DNA of 40,871 nucleotides. Origin: Cognatundibacterium crateris (GTDB lineage Bacteria; Pseudomonadota; Gammaproteobacteria; Burkholderiales; Burkholderiaceae_D). The position numbers and the translations under genes are program-made. The stretch is taken from positions 31,435 through 72,305 of the forward strand of contig NZ_JAABOS010000012.1 in assembly GCF_010078235.1 (NCBI RefSeq), read 5' to 3'. Below the pieces are notes generated by a model, which was not told the DNA's origin, did not search any database, and saw only the letters and a program-made list of their open reading frames with translations. Each line of letters starts with the position of its first letter. Position 1 is the first letter of the stretch. Below, in pieces: positions 1 to 9,255 of this stretch.

Positions 1-25
1 CTGAATTGACTGGATGCGCACTAGT

Positions 26-658
26 TCAGATGTGGTATGCCGTACTGGTCATGATTTTGGCCATCGCCTTCATTCCTATACGTACTGGCAGCGGTATGCC
101 CGTTGCGCCCAACTGTTGCGCCGCGGCGCCGTGGGCGATTTCATCAATGCGCATCTGATCGACGATGGCACGTGAGCGCAAATCGGCAACGGGTAATTCC
201 CTGAGATGCCCCTCCAGGTGCGCTTCTACCTGGCGTTCCGTCTCCACCACAAAGCCCAGGCTGGCCGCATCACCACACTTAGCTGCAATCACGCCGCAGG
301 TGTAGGCTCCGGCATACCATAGAGGATTGAGCAGGCTGGGCCTGGAGTTAAGTTCTTTCAGACGGCGTGCGGTCCAGGCAAGATGATCTTCTTCCTCTAT
401 ACAAGAGTGTGCCAGCTGGCGCGCTACTTCCGGTGCATGCGAAAAGGCAGCTTGTGCATCGTACAGCGCCTGGGCACAGATTTCACCCACGTGATTGACC
501 CGCATTAAACCGGCACTGTGCTTTTTCTCTGCTTCGCTGAGTACTGCCTCCGCCATGCCCGCATCCGGATCAGGGCGCGAACTTCTGGTTTGGGCAGAAA
601 CAGTGCGTAAAGCCCGGTCTAAGCCTATGATCAGGCGGTCGGTGGATAGAAATGGCAT
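26..658 (-). CDS. coq7: Demethoxyubiquinone hydroxylase Coq7
   Basis: Hydroxylates demethoxyubiquinone in the penultimate step of ubiquinone synthesis, at the inner membrane. The 210-residue product has normal Coq7 length. It shows the ferritin-like di-iron ligands: E59 in a GEICAQALY context, E89-x-x-H92, E141 with H147, and E173-x-x-H176. The N-terminal FLSTDRLIIGLDRALRTV stretch is typical of the family. The open frame extends 28 codons further upstream, but the ATG at 658 is preceded by AAGGA about nine bases away and gives the family's usual N-terminus, so I choose it. The gene stands alone and is divergent from the first porin. Identity is established by family knowledge plus visible ligands; I am very sure. 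Confidence 0.95.
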   Translation of the reverse strand: MPFLSTDRLIIGLDRALRTVSAQTRSSRPDPDAGMAEAVLSEAEKKHSAGLMRVNHVGEICAQALYDAQAAFSHAPEVARQLAHSCIEEEDHLAWTARRLKELNSRPSLLNPLWYAGAYTCGVIAAKCGDAASLGFVVETERQVEAHLEGHLRELPVADLRSRAIVDQMRIDEIAHGAAAQQLGATGIPLPVRIGMKAMAKIMTSTAYHI

Positions 659-1034
659 ATGGCAGTCCTTGCAGAAAATTTTTGCCTTATTGTAATCCAA
701 GCCCGGCTGGCACCACACTTGCCAACTGCTTTTCCCACGCATACTTGATATGCCTTAAATGCTTGTTTAAATTGAAATTATTGATGGGTTTTCTGAATAA
801 AACGCTGAAAAAAAACAGATTTCCCAACAAATTGTTGTCTGCTAACCACATAAAATTTGTATAAATACGGTCGTTCGCAAATTCTCTTTGCTCAAATGCA
901 TGGCCTTTGGTTCAATGGAGTTCAACTTCAAGCAGCAATATTCCGAAGTGTTTGCACTATCCCCCGGACAAAATAGCCAAGATCAGAGCTATGTCTACAA
1001 GCCCGACCGACAATTTTATTTGGAGACTTTGACA
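659..1034. other. Divergent intergenic region coq7/porin 1
   Basis: This 376-base, AT-rich stretch separates coq7 from the first porin and must hold both promoters. The only candidate core promoter I can point to is toward the porin at 835-865. Short open frames here have no ribosome site or recognisable product, and I see no RNA gene. Confidence 0.6.
835..865 (+). promoter_or_regulatory. Possible sigma-70 promoter of porin 1
   Basis: A TTGTCT hexamer (835-840) and TATAAA (860-865) are separated by 19 bases in an AT-rich stretch. The spacer is long and the -35 imperfect. It would give a leader of about 165 nt before the porin ATG. This is a weak motif-based call. Confidence 0.28.
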
Positions 1035-2183
1035 ATGAAAAAATCTGTACTCGCATTAGCTGTTCTCGGTATGTTTGCCTCTGCGGCGCAAGCCCAGTCC
1101 TCAGTCACTTTGTACGGCATTGTCGATGCATCGATGGTGTATACAACCAGTCAGGTTGGCGGAAAGAAATTTTCCATGGAGCCGGGACAATTGCAGGTTT
1201 CTCGCTGGGGTATCAAAGGTTCAGAAGATCTCGGTGGTGGCTTGAAGGCAAACTTCAATCTGGAAGGCACACTGTTCAATGACACAGGTGCAGCTGGTGC
1301 GGGATTTGGTTCCAGTAGTCCTGCTCAAAGTTTTACCCAGGCAGGTAACAATACGTCTTTGTTTGACCGTTTGTCCTGGGTAGGCATATCGGGCGATTTT
1401 GGTTCGGTCACGATGGGCCGCAATAATATTCTGGGTGTGGACTCGGTTGGCTTGGCTGATCCGCTGAGTCTGGCACATGCTGCAACCAATCCGAACGTGA
1501 TGCTGAGCGGTTTAAATGCTGCGCCATTCTTCGGTGGTTTCGGTGCTAACCAGGGTGGTACAGGTTTGCGCCAGAATAATTCTGTGAAGTATGTTTCTCC
1601 GATTATGTCTGGCTTTGGTGGTGCGTTGATGTATGGCTTCGGCGAAAAAGCTGGCGATAACAGTGCAAGCTCCTATGCGGGTATTTCTGGTTTCTTTACA
1701 GACGGTACGAATGGTGCTGCGATCTCGTATGCAAAAATGAAGGATACGACGAATACTGCTTCATTGACAGGCTTCGCTGCCGGCGCGAAATATAAAGTGC
1801 ATCCGACCACCATGTTGCGCGCTACTTATGCGCAGACTAAGATCGACGGAAACATTGCAATTGCTCCAACAGGCAATGCAAACAACCGCAAGATCGCTGT
1901 AATTGGCTTGGGTGCTGATTATTCTGTTTCTGAACAGATCACGCTGACAGGCGCTTATTACAATACTAAACGCTCGGGTGACTTCGAAGGTAAAGCAGAC
2001 CAATACATAGGAATGGTGAAGTATGCATTTAGCAAACGCACGGTAGGCTATGCATCCGTCACGTATGCAAAAGCCGGTTCTGCAGCTTTCCAGGATACTT
2101 CATTGGCACTTGGTATCATTGGTGTCGGTTCTGGCAGCGCCCGTGCCGGACGTACAGCGGTGGGTGTTTTGCACTCATTCTGA
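1035..2183 (+). CDS. Gram-negative trimeric porin (porin 1)
   Basis: Outer-membrane general diffusion channel for small hydrophilic solutes. The 382-residue product begins with a clear signal peptide (MKKSVLALAV..., predicted cleavage after AQA at residue 20). The mature start QSSVTLYGIVDASM is the hallmark of Burkholderiales porins of the Porin_4 family. Internal motifs such as SRWGIKGSEDLGGGLKA and the ending VGVLHSF, with a terminal aromatic residue for BAM recognition, fit a 16-strand barrel. The frame is open 49 codons further upstream, but those residues do not resemble a porin. The ATG at 1035 follows TGGAGA and directly precedes the signal peptide. It is paralogous to the next gene and closed by its own terminator. 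Substrate preference cannot be read from sequence. Confidence 0.95.
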   Translation: MKKSVLALAVLGMFASAAQAQSSVTLYGIVDASMVYTTSQVGGKKFSMEPGQLQVSRWGIKGSEDLGGGLKANFNLEGTLFNDTGAAGAGFGSSSPAQSFTQAGNNTSLFDRLSWVGISGDFGSVTMGRNNILGVDSVGLADPLSLAHAATNPNVMLSGLNAAPFFGGFGANQGGTGLRQNNSVKYVSPIMSGFGGALMYGFGEKAGDNSASSYAGISGFFTDGTNGAAISYAKMKDTTNTASLTGFAAGAKYKVHPTTMLRATYAQTKIDGNIAIAPTGNANNRKIAVIGLGADYSVSEQITLTGAYYNTKRSGDFEGKADQYIGMVKYAFSKRTVGYASVTYAKAGSAAFQDTSLALGIIGVGSGSARAGRTAVGVLHSF

Positions 2184-2488
2184 TTCAACATCAGCCTGAC
2201 AAAAGCCGCGTTTCGCGGCTTTTTCTTTTTTCTCAAGGAATGCTTGTTGAGTTGGAAAATGCTGTGTTTTATGCAATTGTCGTTGTCAATTTGAGACAAT
2301 TTCTTGCTTAATTTGGCTAAAAGTAGTGATTCTGCTTGTGGCTTATAAGCAAAATTTGGTCAAATACGTAAAACAGTTTTCAGAATTAGCAGTTTTTAGG
2401 CAGCTGTGTCGCATACTCGTTTTACTTAGTTGGCTGCGATGCACTTGCAAAATTAGGTTTATCTCAAAATCCTTTGGAGAAAAAAGAA
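2184..2488. other. Intergenic region between the two porins
   Basis: After the porin 1 terminator there are about 255 AT-rich bases before the porin 2 ATG. They should carry a strong promoter, given the gene's codon bias, but I find no convincing -35/-10 pair. Short frames on both strands look like noise. Confidence 0.5.
2201..2232 (+). terminator. Rho-independent terminator after porin 1
   Basis: AGCCGCG-TTT-CGCGGCT (2204-2220) forms a 7-bp GC-rich hairpin followed by a T-rich run, 17 bases after the porin stop. It isolates porin 1 transcription from porin 2. Confidence 0.9.
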
Positions 2489-3532
2489 ATGAAAAAATCC
2501 TTGATCGCTCTGGCCGTTCTGGCTGCTGCAGCAGGTTCCGCACAAGCTCAATCTTCCGTTACAGTGTACGGTGTTCTGGATATGGCTTTCCAGGCAGAAA
2601 ACAATGGCCAGTTTTCTAAAGGCAAAGGCAACATCTTCTCTTTGGACAGCGGCGTACAATCCGGTTCCCGTCTGGGCTTCAAAGGCTCTGAAGATCTGGG
2701 CAATGGTTTGAAAGCTAACTTCAAACTGGAAATGGGCGTTCAAGCTGACACAGGCGCATCTGCTCAAGGTGGTCTGGCATTCGGCCGTGCAGCATGGGTA
2801 GGTCTGTCCGGTGATTTCGGTGCAGTTCAAGTTGGTCGTCAAAACAAGCCAGTATTTGATGTGGTTGATTCTATCGATCCATTCAGCACAGGCATCATCG
2901 GTGGTTCCGCAACTGACAGCACCAGCGCAACTGGTCTGGGCAATCTGATGTTCGCAACTAACCCACGTTCTAACAACACCATCAACTACACGACTAACAA
3001 CCTGAGTGGTTTCACTGGTTCCCTGGCTTACACTGCTGGTGAGCAAGCTGGTGATATCGGTAAAGGCCGTGGTATCGGTGTATCCGGTTCTTATGCTGCT
3101 GGCCCATTGCTGGTAGCTGGTGCTTACCATACAGAAAACAATGTAGCGGTTGTCACAAATGCGACTAAAACAGCGTTCGTTGGCGCAACATACGACTTCG
3201 GCGTTGCAAAAGGTGCGTTGTCTGTTGGTAAAGTTAAAACTGACGACAACAGCGTTGCATACAAACTGTGGAGCGTTGGTGTAACAGTTCCAGTTAGTGC
3301 AGCTGGTGCAGTGATCTCTTCCCTGACTATGGTTAAAAATGACGTAGTTAGCAGCGATAACGGTTCTAACCAGTTCGCTCTGGGTTACACTCACTCCCTG
3401 TCCAAGCGTACTAACCTGTACACATCCGTTTCTCGTCTGAAAAACGATGCTAAGGTTAATGCTGGTGGCATCGCTTCCGGTATCGGCGCTACAGAACGTA
3501 TGTTCAACGTTGGTATCCGTCACGCATTCTAA
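2489..3532 (+). CDS. Gram-negative trimeric porin (porin 2, probably the major one)
   Basis: Second Porin_4-family outer-membrane channel, 347 residues. Its signal peptide (MKKSLIALAVLAAAAGSAQA) cleaves at the same position as in porin 1, and the mature protein starts QSSVTVYGVLDMAF. The SGSRLGFKGSEDLGNGLKA motif and the C-terminal RHAF aromatic end are typical. The start is the ATG at 2489, preceded by GGAGA; an in-frame TTG at 2474 is upstream but lacks its own ribosome site. Codon choice is strongly biased (GGT, GCT, CGT, AAC, CTG). Such bias is known from highly expressed genes and is stronger than in porin 1, so I infer this is the abundant porin. It is monocistronic with its own terminator. 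Confidence 0.96.
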   Translation: MKKSLIALAVLAAAAGSAQAQSSVTVYGVLDMAFQAENNGQFSKGKGNIFSLDSGVQSGSRLGFKGSEDLGNGLKANFKLEMGVQADTGASAQGGLAFGRAAWVGLSGDFGAVQVGRQNKPVFDVVDSIDPFSTGIIGGSATDSTSATGLGNLMFATNPRSNNTINYTTNNLSGFTGSLAYTAGEQAGDIGKGRGIGVSGSYAAGPLLVAGAYHTENNVAVVTNATKTAFVGATYDFGVAKGALSVGKVKTDDNSVAYKLWSVGVTVPVSAAGAVISSLTMVKNDVVSSDNGSNQFALGYTHSLSKRTNLYTSVSRLKNDAKVNAGGIASGIGATERMFNVGIRHAF

Positions 3533-3571
3533 TCATCGGCAAGCTTAGGCTTGCTGTTGAGAAGATCAAAA

Positions 3572-3604
3572 ACAAAAAGCACCTTCGGGTGCTTTTTGTT
3601 TTAT
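3572..3604 (+). terminator. Rho-independent terminator after porin 2
   Basis: AAAAAGCACC-TTCG-GGTGCTTTTT (3574-3596 core) is a perfect 10-bp stem closed by a stable TTCG tetraloop, followed by further T residues. It lies 40 bases after the stop codon. Confidence 0.95.
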
Positions 3605-3789
3605 CGTTTGTGAAACTTAAATCTGCGTGTGAGTGTGGATTTCAGTGTCGCAAATAGCCTGGCATGCACCGACGCTCAGGAAAAAGTGTGGATCCGGTGC
3701 AGACAGCGGTGCAGATCAGATGTGCCCACAGCAAAACCAGGTCAGTGCTCAAGCGACCGGCCTGTTGGTTCACACAGATGCGATACGAA

Positions 3790-4830
3790 TTAAGATGCTG
3801 GCATCGCCACGCCAAAATGCTGGTAAGCCAGTGCAGTCGCTATGCGTCCGCGTGGTGTGCGCTGCAGATAGCCTTGTTGGATCAGATAAGGTTCCAGTAC
3901 ATCTTCTATGGTGTCGCGTTCTTCACCGATCGCAGCTGCCACGTTATCAAGCCCGACCGGGCCGCCGCCAAATTTGAATAAGATTGCTTCCAGCAGCTTT
4001 CTGTCCATCAGATCAAAACCAGCCTGATCCACGTCCAGCATACGCAATGCCGCGTCAGCAATGGCTTTGGTGATTTCACCATTACCTTTGACTTCAGCAT
4101 AATCCCTGACCCGGCGCAGCAAGCGGTTGGCGATACGGGGTGTACCACGTGCGCGGTTAGCGATTTCACGCGCGCCGTCTTCCTGTATCGGTGCATTCAG
4201 CAGAGCGGCTGAGCGCGTCACGATGCGCGTCAATTCATCCGCTGTATAAAATTCCAGTCGCGCCACGATGCCGAAACGGTCACGCAGCGGGTTGGTCAGC
4301 ATGCCGGCGCGGGTGGTCGCACCGACCAGCGTGAACGGTTGCAGATCCAGCTTCACGGAACGTGCGGCCGGTCCTTCGCCGATCATAATGTCGATCTGGT
4401 AATCCTCCAGCGCCGGATACAAAATCTCTTCCACTACCGGTGACAGCCGGTGTATCTCATCGATGAACAACACATCATTGGCTTCCAGATTGGTCAGCAG
4501 CGCCGCCAGATCTCCGGCGCGCTCCAGCACCGGTCCTGAAGTCTGGCGCAGATTGACGCCCATTTCACGCGCAATGATGTGGGCCAGTGTGGTTTTACCC
4601 AGACCCGGCGGGCCAAACAATAAGGTGTGATCGAGTGCTTCCTGACGCTGGCGTGCAGCCGTAATGAAAATCTCGAGCTGACCGCGGATTTTTTCCTGCC
4701 CTACATATTCATCGAGCTGCTTAGGGCGTAAGGCGCGTTCTATCGCTTCTTCCTGTTGCGAAACAGGGGTGGCAGCGATCAGGCGCGGCTCAGAAAAATC
4801 GATAGACAGATTATCAGTTTGTATACTCAT
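3790..4830 (-). CDS. ruvB: Holliday junction branch-migration ATPase RuvB
   Basis: Motor subunit of the RuvABC resolvasome: hexameric RuvB rings pump DNA through a RuvA-bound Holliday junction during recombinational repair. The 346-residue product is standard length. It has Walker A GPPGLGKT at 73-80 and a Walker B FIDEIHRL at about 122-129. The sensor GATTRAG and the arginine-finger region NPLRDRFG follow. The C-terminal winged-helix domain includes [16 protein letters not shown] and ends with the DNA-binding TPRGR. It follows ruvA on the same strand after 37 bases, so the two are presumably co-transcribed from the promoter with the LexA-like box. No convincing terminator is visible downstream. 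Confidence 0.98.
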   Translation of the reverse strand: MSIQTDNLSIDFSEPRLIAATPVSQQEEAIERALRPKQLDEYVGQEKIRGQLEIFITAARQRQEALDHTLLFGPPGLGKTTLAHIIAREMGVNLRQTSGPVLERAGDLAALLTNLEANDVLFIDEIHRLSPVVEEILYPALEDYQIDIMIGEGPAARSVKLDLQPFTLVGATTRAGMLTNPLRDRFGIVARLEFYTADELTRIVTRSAALLNAPIQEDGAREIANRARGTPRIANRLLRRVRDYAEVKGNGEITKAIADAALRMLDVDQAGFDLMDRKLLEAILFKFGGGPVGLDNVAAAIGEERDTIEDVLEPYLIQQGYLQRTPRGRIATALAYQHFGVAMPAS

Positions 4831-4867
4831 GGCAGACTTCCGTTCAGGCGTAGTTCAGATGGTTGGC

Positions 4868-5449
4868 TCAGGCTTTGGATAAAGCTTTTAAGGCCAGCTT
4901 AATGCCTTCCGAGACGCCACTGTCTTTCGGTACCGCTTTGAGTGCAATGCGTGCTTCTTTGTCTGAGTAGCCGAGTGCCAGCAGTGCATTCAGAATGTCC
5001 GCACTGTGATCGCCACCAGGGCTGGCTTCAGCGGCGGAGAACAGGTCAGCACCCAGTTTGCCTTTCAATTCCAGCAGCAAGCGCTCAGCGGTTTTCTTGC
5101 CTATGCCCGGAACGCGTGTGAGGCGGCCCGCTTCCTGCATGCTGACAGCCTGTGCCAGATCTGCGACCGACATGCCGGACAGGATAGATAAGGCAGTGCG
5201 TGCGCCGACACCGGAAATTTTGATTAACTGGCGGAAGGTGGCGCGTTCTTCGGCGCTGCCGAAACCAAACAGCACATGCGCATCTTCCCGTATCGCCAGG
5301 TGCGTCAGCAGTACCACTTTCTCACCCAAAGGTGGCAAATGGTAGAAGGTGCTCATCGGTACATCGACTTCATAGCCGACGCCCTGACAATCTATCAGTA
5401 GCTGAGGGGGATTTTTTTCGATCAGGGTACCTGCGATGCGACCTATCAT
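4868..5449 (-). CDS. ruvA: Holliday junction DNA helicase subunit RuvA
   Basis: Junction-binding subunit that holds the four-way junction open and loads RuvB. The 193-residue protein starts with the OB-fold [12 protein letters not shown] and contains the tetrameric core. Two helix-hairpin-helix elements are visible, [13 protein letters not shown] and [16 protein letters not shown]. The RuvB-interacting C-terminal domain follows ([14 protein letters not shown]...). Length and motifs are canonical. The ATG at 5449 is the family start; its ribosome site is weak. A LexA-like dyad lies 12 bases upstream. The gene is separated from ruvC by about 243 bases, so ruvAB appears to be its own transcription unit. 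Confidence 0.98.
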   Translation of the reverse strand: MIGRIAGTLIEKNPPQLLIDCQGVGYEVDVPMSTFYHLPPLGEKVVLLTHLAIREDAHVLFGFGSAEERATFRQLIKISGVGARTALSILSGMSVADLAQAVSMQEAGRLTRVPGIGKKTAERLLLELKGKLGADLFSAAEASPGGDHSADILNALLALGYSDKEARIALKAVPKDSGVSEGIKLALKALSKA

Positions 5450-5461
5450 GCCGAACTTTCA

Positions 5462-5481
5462 TACTGTATGAATAAGCAGTG
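5462..5481. promoter_or_regulatory. Probable LexA (SOS) box upstream of ruvAB
   Basis: TACTGTATGAATAAGCAGTG lies 12 bases before the ruvA start. It matches the proteobacterial SOS box CTGT-N8-ACAG with a single mismatch in the core (GCAG for ACAG), and matches about 15 of 20 bases of the extended TACTGTATATATATACAGTA form. ruvAB is a classic SOS operon in E. coli, which supports the call. No second box was seen in the gap to ruvC. Confidence 0.68.
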
Positions 5482-5692
5482 ATAGTAAACGATTCTGTCT
5501 AGCTTGAGGAGGGTGCAGGCAGCATTTTCCATCGCACGGCAGCTTTCATCGCAGCAGTGCAGTCAGATACAACGGAAAAAGCTGCCTGGTATTGATAGTC
5601 CGCACGGAATAAGGCTGTCAGACCATTTTTGCCTTGGTAAGGCGCATGAATACTCAGTCTGTGCTTTCAGAGCACAAAGCTTTATCAGCCTG

Positions 5693-6235
5693 TCAGCCTA
5701 TCAGACGTCCAGCTTTCACGCGCAGACCGCGTTTCGCCAGCTCAGGCGCGATCGCGCCCAGTGTGGCTAAGGCATCGCCGCTATGGGCGTGGCAAATCGC
5801 GACGCCCAGTGCATCGGCGGCATCCGTGCTCGGTGTGCCGGACAGCATCAGCAGCCTTTGCACCATATCCTGCACCTGCTCTTTGCTGGCACGCCCCTGG
5901 CCCACTACGCCTTGCTTCACCTGTAAGGCAGTGTATTCAGCCACTGCCAGATCGGCCGCCACCAGCGCGCAGATCGCAGCGCCACGTGCCTGACCCAGCA
6001 AGAGTGTGGATTGTGGATTGACGTTGACGAAGACCTTTTCTATTGCCGCACAATCGGGCTGATAGGTGCGCACGATTTCGGAAACGCCGGAGAGGATAGT
6101 CTTGAGCCGTTCCGGCAAAGAGCCTTCAACGGTTTTGATGGTGCCGGAAGCGATATACGTCAGCTTCTGCCCCTGTTTGTGGATGACCCCGAAACCTGTG
6201 GTACGCAGGCCGGGGTCTATGCCTAATATTTTCAT
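5693..6235 (-). CDS. ruvC: Holliday junction resolvase RuvC
   Basis: Endonuclease that cuts Holliday junctions symmetrically after RuvAB branch migration. The 180-residue product carries the four acidic catalytic residues D7, E66, D138 and D141, at the same positions as in E. coli RuvC. They sit in [19 protein letters not shown] and [13 protein letters not shown]. The frame opens ten codons earlier, but the ATG at 6235 has AAGG about seven bases upstream and gives the standard MKILGIDPG start. It follows purH by 34 bases, so it is probably read with dusB-fis-purH rather than with the SOS-type ruvAB unit, from which it is separated by 243 bases. Confidence 0.98.
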   Translation of the reverse strand: MKILGIDPGLRTTGFGVIHKQGQKLTYIASGTIKTVEGSLPERLKTILSGVSEIVRTYQPDCAAIEKVFVNVNPQSTLLLGQARGAAICALVAADLAVAEYTALQVKQGVVGQGRASKEQVQDMVQRLLMLSGTPSTDAADALGVAICHAHSGDALATLGAIAPELAKRGLRVKAGRLIG

Positions 6236-6269
6236 GCTGGCCTTGCCCTGCGAAGAGCAAGGCATACTG

Positions 6270-7835
6270 TTAATGACGGAAATGACGCGTGCCAGTATAG
6301 ACCATCACGACGCCGCGTTCATCTGCTGCATCGATGACTTCCTGATCGCGCATAGAGCCGCCCGGATGGATCACGCAAGTTGCACCGGCATCCACCACCA
6401 CATCCAGGCCATCACGGAAGGGGAAGAAGGCGTCTGACGCGACAGCGGAACCGCTTAAAGTCAGACCGGCATTTTGTGCCTTAATCGAGGCGATGCGGGC
6501 AGAATCAATACGGCTCATCTGACCGGCGCCGACACCCAGCGTCATGCCATTGCCACAGAAGACGATGGCATTCGATTTGACGAATTTAGCGACGCGCCAG
6601 GCGAACATCATGTCTGCCATTTGCTGCGGTGTAGGCTGCAGTTTAGAGACCACGCGCAGTTCTTCCTGCAAGACGTTTTTCGCATCCGGTGCCTGTACCA
6701 GCAGACCACCGCCTACGCGTTTCAGGTCGTACTGATTGACGCCGCCGCCCAAAGGAATTTCCAGCAGACGCACGTTTTGTTTGGCTGCGAAAATCGCTTT
6801 TGCTTCTGCGGTGAAGGAAGGGGCGATCAGTACTTCAACAAATTGTTTAGCGACGGCTTCTGCAGCTTTACCGTCAAGTTCGCTGTTGAATGCAATGATG
6901 CCGCCAAATGCCGAAGTCGGGTCAGTCTGCAAAGCTTTGCTATACGCTTCCAGTGCATCGGCACCGAGTGCGACGCCGCATGGATTCGCATGCTTAACGA
7001 TGACGCAGGCTGTGCCCTGGAAGGATTTGACGCATTCCCAGGCCGCATCTGCATCGGCGATATTGTTGTATGACAGTTCCTTGCCTTGCAACTGGGTGTA
7101 GTTGGCCAGCGCGCCATCCACTGCTTTCAGATCGCGGTAGAAAGAGGCGGACTGATGCGGGTTTTCACCGTAGCGCATTTCCTGGACTTTTTCGAAATGC
7201 AGATTCAGGGTTTGCGGATAGGCACTGCGTGTCGCATGGGCCTTGTCTTCTGCCAGACTGGTCAGGTAATTGGTGATGGCACCGTCGTATTGCGCGGTAT
7301 GGGCGAATACTTTTTTAGCCAGTGTGAAGTTGGTGTCATAGCTGACTACATTCGCATTGGCCTTCATTTCAGCCAGCACGATGCTGTAATCACTCGGGTC
7401 TACGATCACAGTCACGTCTTTGTGATTCTTGGCCGAAGAGCGCAGCATGGTCGGGCCACCGATATCAATGTTCTCAATCGCGTCTTCCAGCGAGCATTCT
7501 GCCTTAGCGACAGTTTGCTGGAATGGATACAGATTCACCACCACCATGTCTATGGTCGGGATGCCATGCTGTTCCAGCGCTGCCACGTGTTCAGGCAGAT
7601 CGCGTCTGGCCAGGATGCCGCCATGTACTTTCGGATGCAGGGTCTTCACACGGCCATCCAGCATTTCCGGAAAGCCGGTGTAGTCTGCGACTTCAGTGAC
7701 AGCCAGGCCATTATCGGCCAGCAGTTTGGCGGTACCGCCAGTCGACAGCAGTCTGACACCGAGTGCTGACAATTCACGTGCAAAATCGAGCACACCGGTC
7801 TTGTCGGAGACGGATATGAGGGCTTGTTTGATCAT
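6270..7835 (-). CDS. purH: Bifunctional AICAR transformylase/IMP cyclohydrolase PurH
   Basis: Catalyses the last two steps of purine synthesis: formyl transfer from 10-formyl-THF to AICAR, and ring closure to IMP. The 521-residue protein is full length. The N-terminal IMP cyclohydrolase domain (about 1-190) has [10 protein letters not shown] at 64-73 and NLYPF. The C-terminal AICARFT domain has [10 protein letters not shown], the catalytic [10 protein letters not shown], and DAFFPFRDG followed by an HPGGSMRD loop. It starts 47 bases after fis and is followed 34 bases later by ruvC, consistent with one operon. Nothing unusual is seen. Confidence 0.98.
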   Translation of the reverse strand: MIKQALISVSDKTGVLDFARELSALGVRLLSTGGTAKLLADNGLAVTEVADYTGFPEMLDGRVKTLHPKVHGGILARRDLPEHVAALEQHGIPTIDMVVVNLYPFQQTVAKAECSLEDAIENIDIGGPTMLRSSAKNHKDVTVIVDPSDYSIVLAEMKANANVVSYDTNFTLAKKVFAHTAQYDGAITNYLTSLAEDKAHATRSAYPQTLNLHFEKVQEMRYGENPHQSASFYRDLKAVDGALANYTQLQGKELSYNNIADADAAWECVKSFQGTACVIVKHANPCGVALGADALEAYSKALQTDPTSAFGGIIAFNSELDGKAAEAVAKQFVEVLIAPSFTAEAKAIFAAKQNVRLLEIPLGGGVNQYDLKRVGGGLLVQAPDAKNVLQEELRVVSKLQPTPQQMADMMFAWRVAKFVKSNAIVFCGNGMTLGVGAGQMSRIDSARIASIKAQNAGLTLSGSAVASDAFFPFRDGLDVVVDAGATCVIHPGGSMRDQEVIDAADERGVVMVYTGTRHFRH

Positions 7836-7882
7836 GATAAGTTTTGAGAGTGAGGAAATCGGTGTCAGCCTGCTGAGCTATC

Positions 7883-8116
7883 CTAGAGCAAACCGTGTTG
7901 CTGCAGTTTTTTACGCAGGGTATTACGGTTGATGCCTAACATATCAGCGGCCTGGGACTGGTTGCTGGACGCGCGGGACATCACCATTTCTAACATGGGT
8001 TTTTCTACGGCCAGTACCACCATGTCATAGATATTGGAGGCAGGTTGTTCGCCCAGATCACGGAAATACTTTTCCAGATTTTTGTGAACGGCGTCTTGGA
8101 TACTATCTTTGCTCAT
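7883..8116 (-). CDS. fis: Nucleoid protein/DNA-binding regulator Fis
   Basis: Small homodimeric nucleoid-associated protein that bends DNA and modulates rRNA promoters, recombination and growth-phase expression. The 77-residue product is the short betaproteobacterial form. It has an N-terminal dimerisation helix region (VHKNLEKYFRDLG) and the C-terminal Fis-type helix-turn-helix NQSQAADMLGINRNTLRKKL. It lies between dusB and purH on one strand; dusB-fis is also the E. coli arrangement. Spacing is 128 bases from dusB and 47 to purH. E. coli fis is translationally coupled to dusB sequences; the longer gap here may allow an internal promoter, but I see no clear one. Confidence 0.97.
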   Translation of the reverse strand: MSKDSIQDAVHKNLEKYFRDLGEQPASNIYDMVVLAVEKPMLEMVMSRASSNQSQAADMLGINRNTLRKKLQQHGLL

Positions 8117-8200
8117 GCTGTTTTTATTCAGTTCGTTCAGTGTGTTTATGCAGGGCGGCGTTTTGTGGCTGCGGGTAGCAGCAAAAAACGCAAATGGGTG

Positions 8201-8244
8201 TTGCTCGTTGCTACTTAATGCTAACGAATGCTACCTAATGCTGA
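8201..8244. repeat. 10-bp tandem repeat just after the dusB stop
   Basis: On the plus strand, consecutive decamers read TTGCTCGTTG, CTACTTAATG, CTAACGAATG and CTACCTAATG, followed by CTGATT, which abuts the dusB stop at 8245. The three central units share CTA-n-n-n-AATG. The period equals about one DNA helical turn. Confidence 0.6.
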
Positions 8245-9255
8245 TTAAGCCGCCAGTTTTTCTTCAAAGGGGCGGTATTGTAACCGTTCCCCCGCCATGC
8301 AATCAAAAAAATGACCAACGGCTGCGAGTTGCTCGTCACAGTCGGTGAGCAGATTCATTTGCTGCCGGAATTCCTCGCCGCCGACCAGATCCTGTACATA
8401 CCAGCCTATATGCTTACGTGCGGTTCTGACGCCCAGATAGTCGCCGTAAAATGCATAATGCGCCTGCAGATGATGCAGCATCAGTTGCCTGACTTCGGCA
8501 ATCATCGGTGGCGGCAGGTGCTCGCCAGTTTGTAGAAAATGCGCCACTTCGCGGAAGATCCAGGGGCGACCCTGTGCCGCACGGCCTATCATGATGGCAT
8601 CGGCACCGGTGTATTCCAGCACAAAGCGTGCTTTCTCCGGTGTGGTGATATCGCCATTGGCCACCACCGGAATCCCGACCGTCGCCTTAACTTGTGCGAT
8701 GGTGTCGTATTCCGCATCGCCTTTGTAAGCATCGGCCCGGGTTCTGCCATGCAGCGTCAGCATTTGTATACCTGCTGATTCCGCCATGCGTGCAATCGAC
8801 AAGGCATTTTTATTGGCTCTGTCCCAGCCGGTACGGAATTTCAGCGTGACCGGTACATCGACTGCACTGACGACCGCATCGAGGATTTGCCCCACCAGGC
8901 TTTCATGCTGCAATAAGGCTGAGCCACACCAGGCATTACAGACCTTTTTGACCGGGCAACCCATATTGATGTCGATGATCTGTGCGCCTTTATCCACGTT
9001 GTAGCGGGCACAGTCGGCCAGCATTTGCGGATCAGCACCGGCGATCTGTACCGCCTTGGGCTCCATCTCACCTTCATGGTTCGTGCGACGGGTGGATTTC
9101 TCGGTTTCCCATAACTTAGGATTCGATGCCGCCATTTCTGATACGGCGTAACCGGCGCCCAGCTCTTTGCATAACTGGCGAAAAGGTCTGTCTGTCACGC
9201 CAGCCATAGGAGCAACAAATAAATTATTTCGCAGGAGATAAGGTCCGATTTGCAC
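8245..9255 (-). CDS. dusB: tRNA-dihydrouridine synthase B
   Basis: FMN-dependent enzyme that reduces specific uridines in tRNA to dihydrouridine using NADPH. The 336-residue product has the Dus TIM-barrel motifs: APMAGVTDRPFR at 15-26, INMGCPVKKVCNAWCGSALL near residue 100, and LHGRTR. It also has VANGDI and the phosphate-binding MIGRAAQGRPWIF, followed by the helical C-terminal domain. It is the first gene of the dusB-fis-purH-ruvC run. A small curiosity is the extra Cys in the signature (NAWCGSALL, where A is common). The start ATG at 9255 gives the normal MQIGPYLLRN N-terminus. Confidence 0.96.
   Translation of the reverse strand: MQIGPYLLRNNLFVAPMAGVTDRPFRQLCKELGAGYAVSEMAASNPKLWETEKSTRRTNHEGEMEPKAVQIAGADPQMLADCARYNVDKGAQIIDINMGCPVKKVCNAWCGSALLQHESLVGQILDAVVSAVDVPVTLKFRTGWDRANKNALSIARMAESAGIQMLTLHGRTRADAYKGDAEYDTIAQVKATVGIPVVANGDITTPEKARFVLEYTGADAIMIGRAAQGRPWIFREVAHFLQTGEHLPPPMIAEVRQLMLHHLQAHYAFYGDYLGVRTARKHIGWYVQDLVGGEEFRQQMNLLTDCDEQLAAVGHFFDCMAGERLQYRPFEEKLAA

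Noticed and set aside
2459..3523. 354-codon open frame antisense to porin 2
   Set aside because: It mirrors the strongly biased codon pattern of the porin, has no signal or family features, and its residues (many Cys, Thr and Ser) look like a shadow.
3633..3981. Two overlapping plus-strand frames downstream of porin 2
   Set aside because: They run into the ruvB coding region, lack ribosome sites and overlap each other in different frames.
5504..6021. Plus-strand frames across the ruvA-ruvC gap and ruvC
   Set aside because: They extend antisense into ruvC and have no recognisable features.
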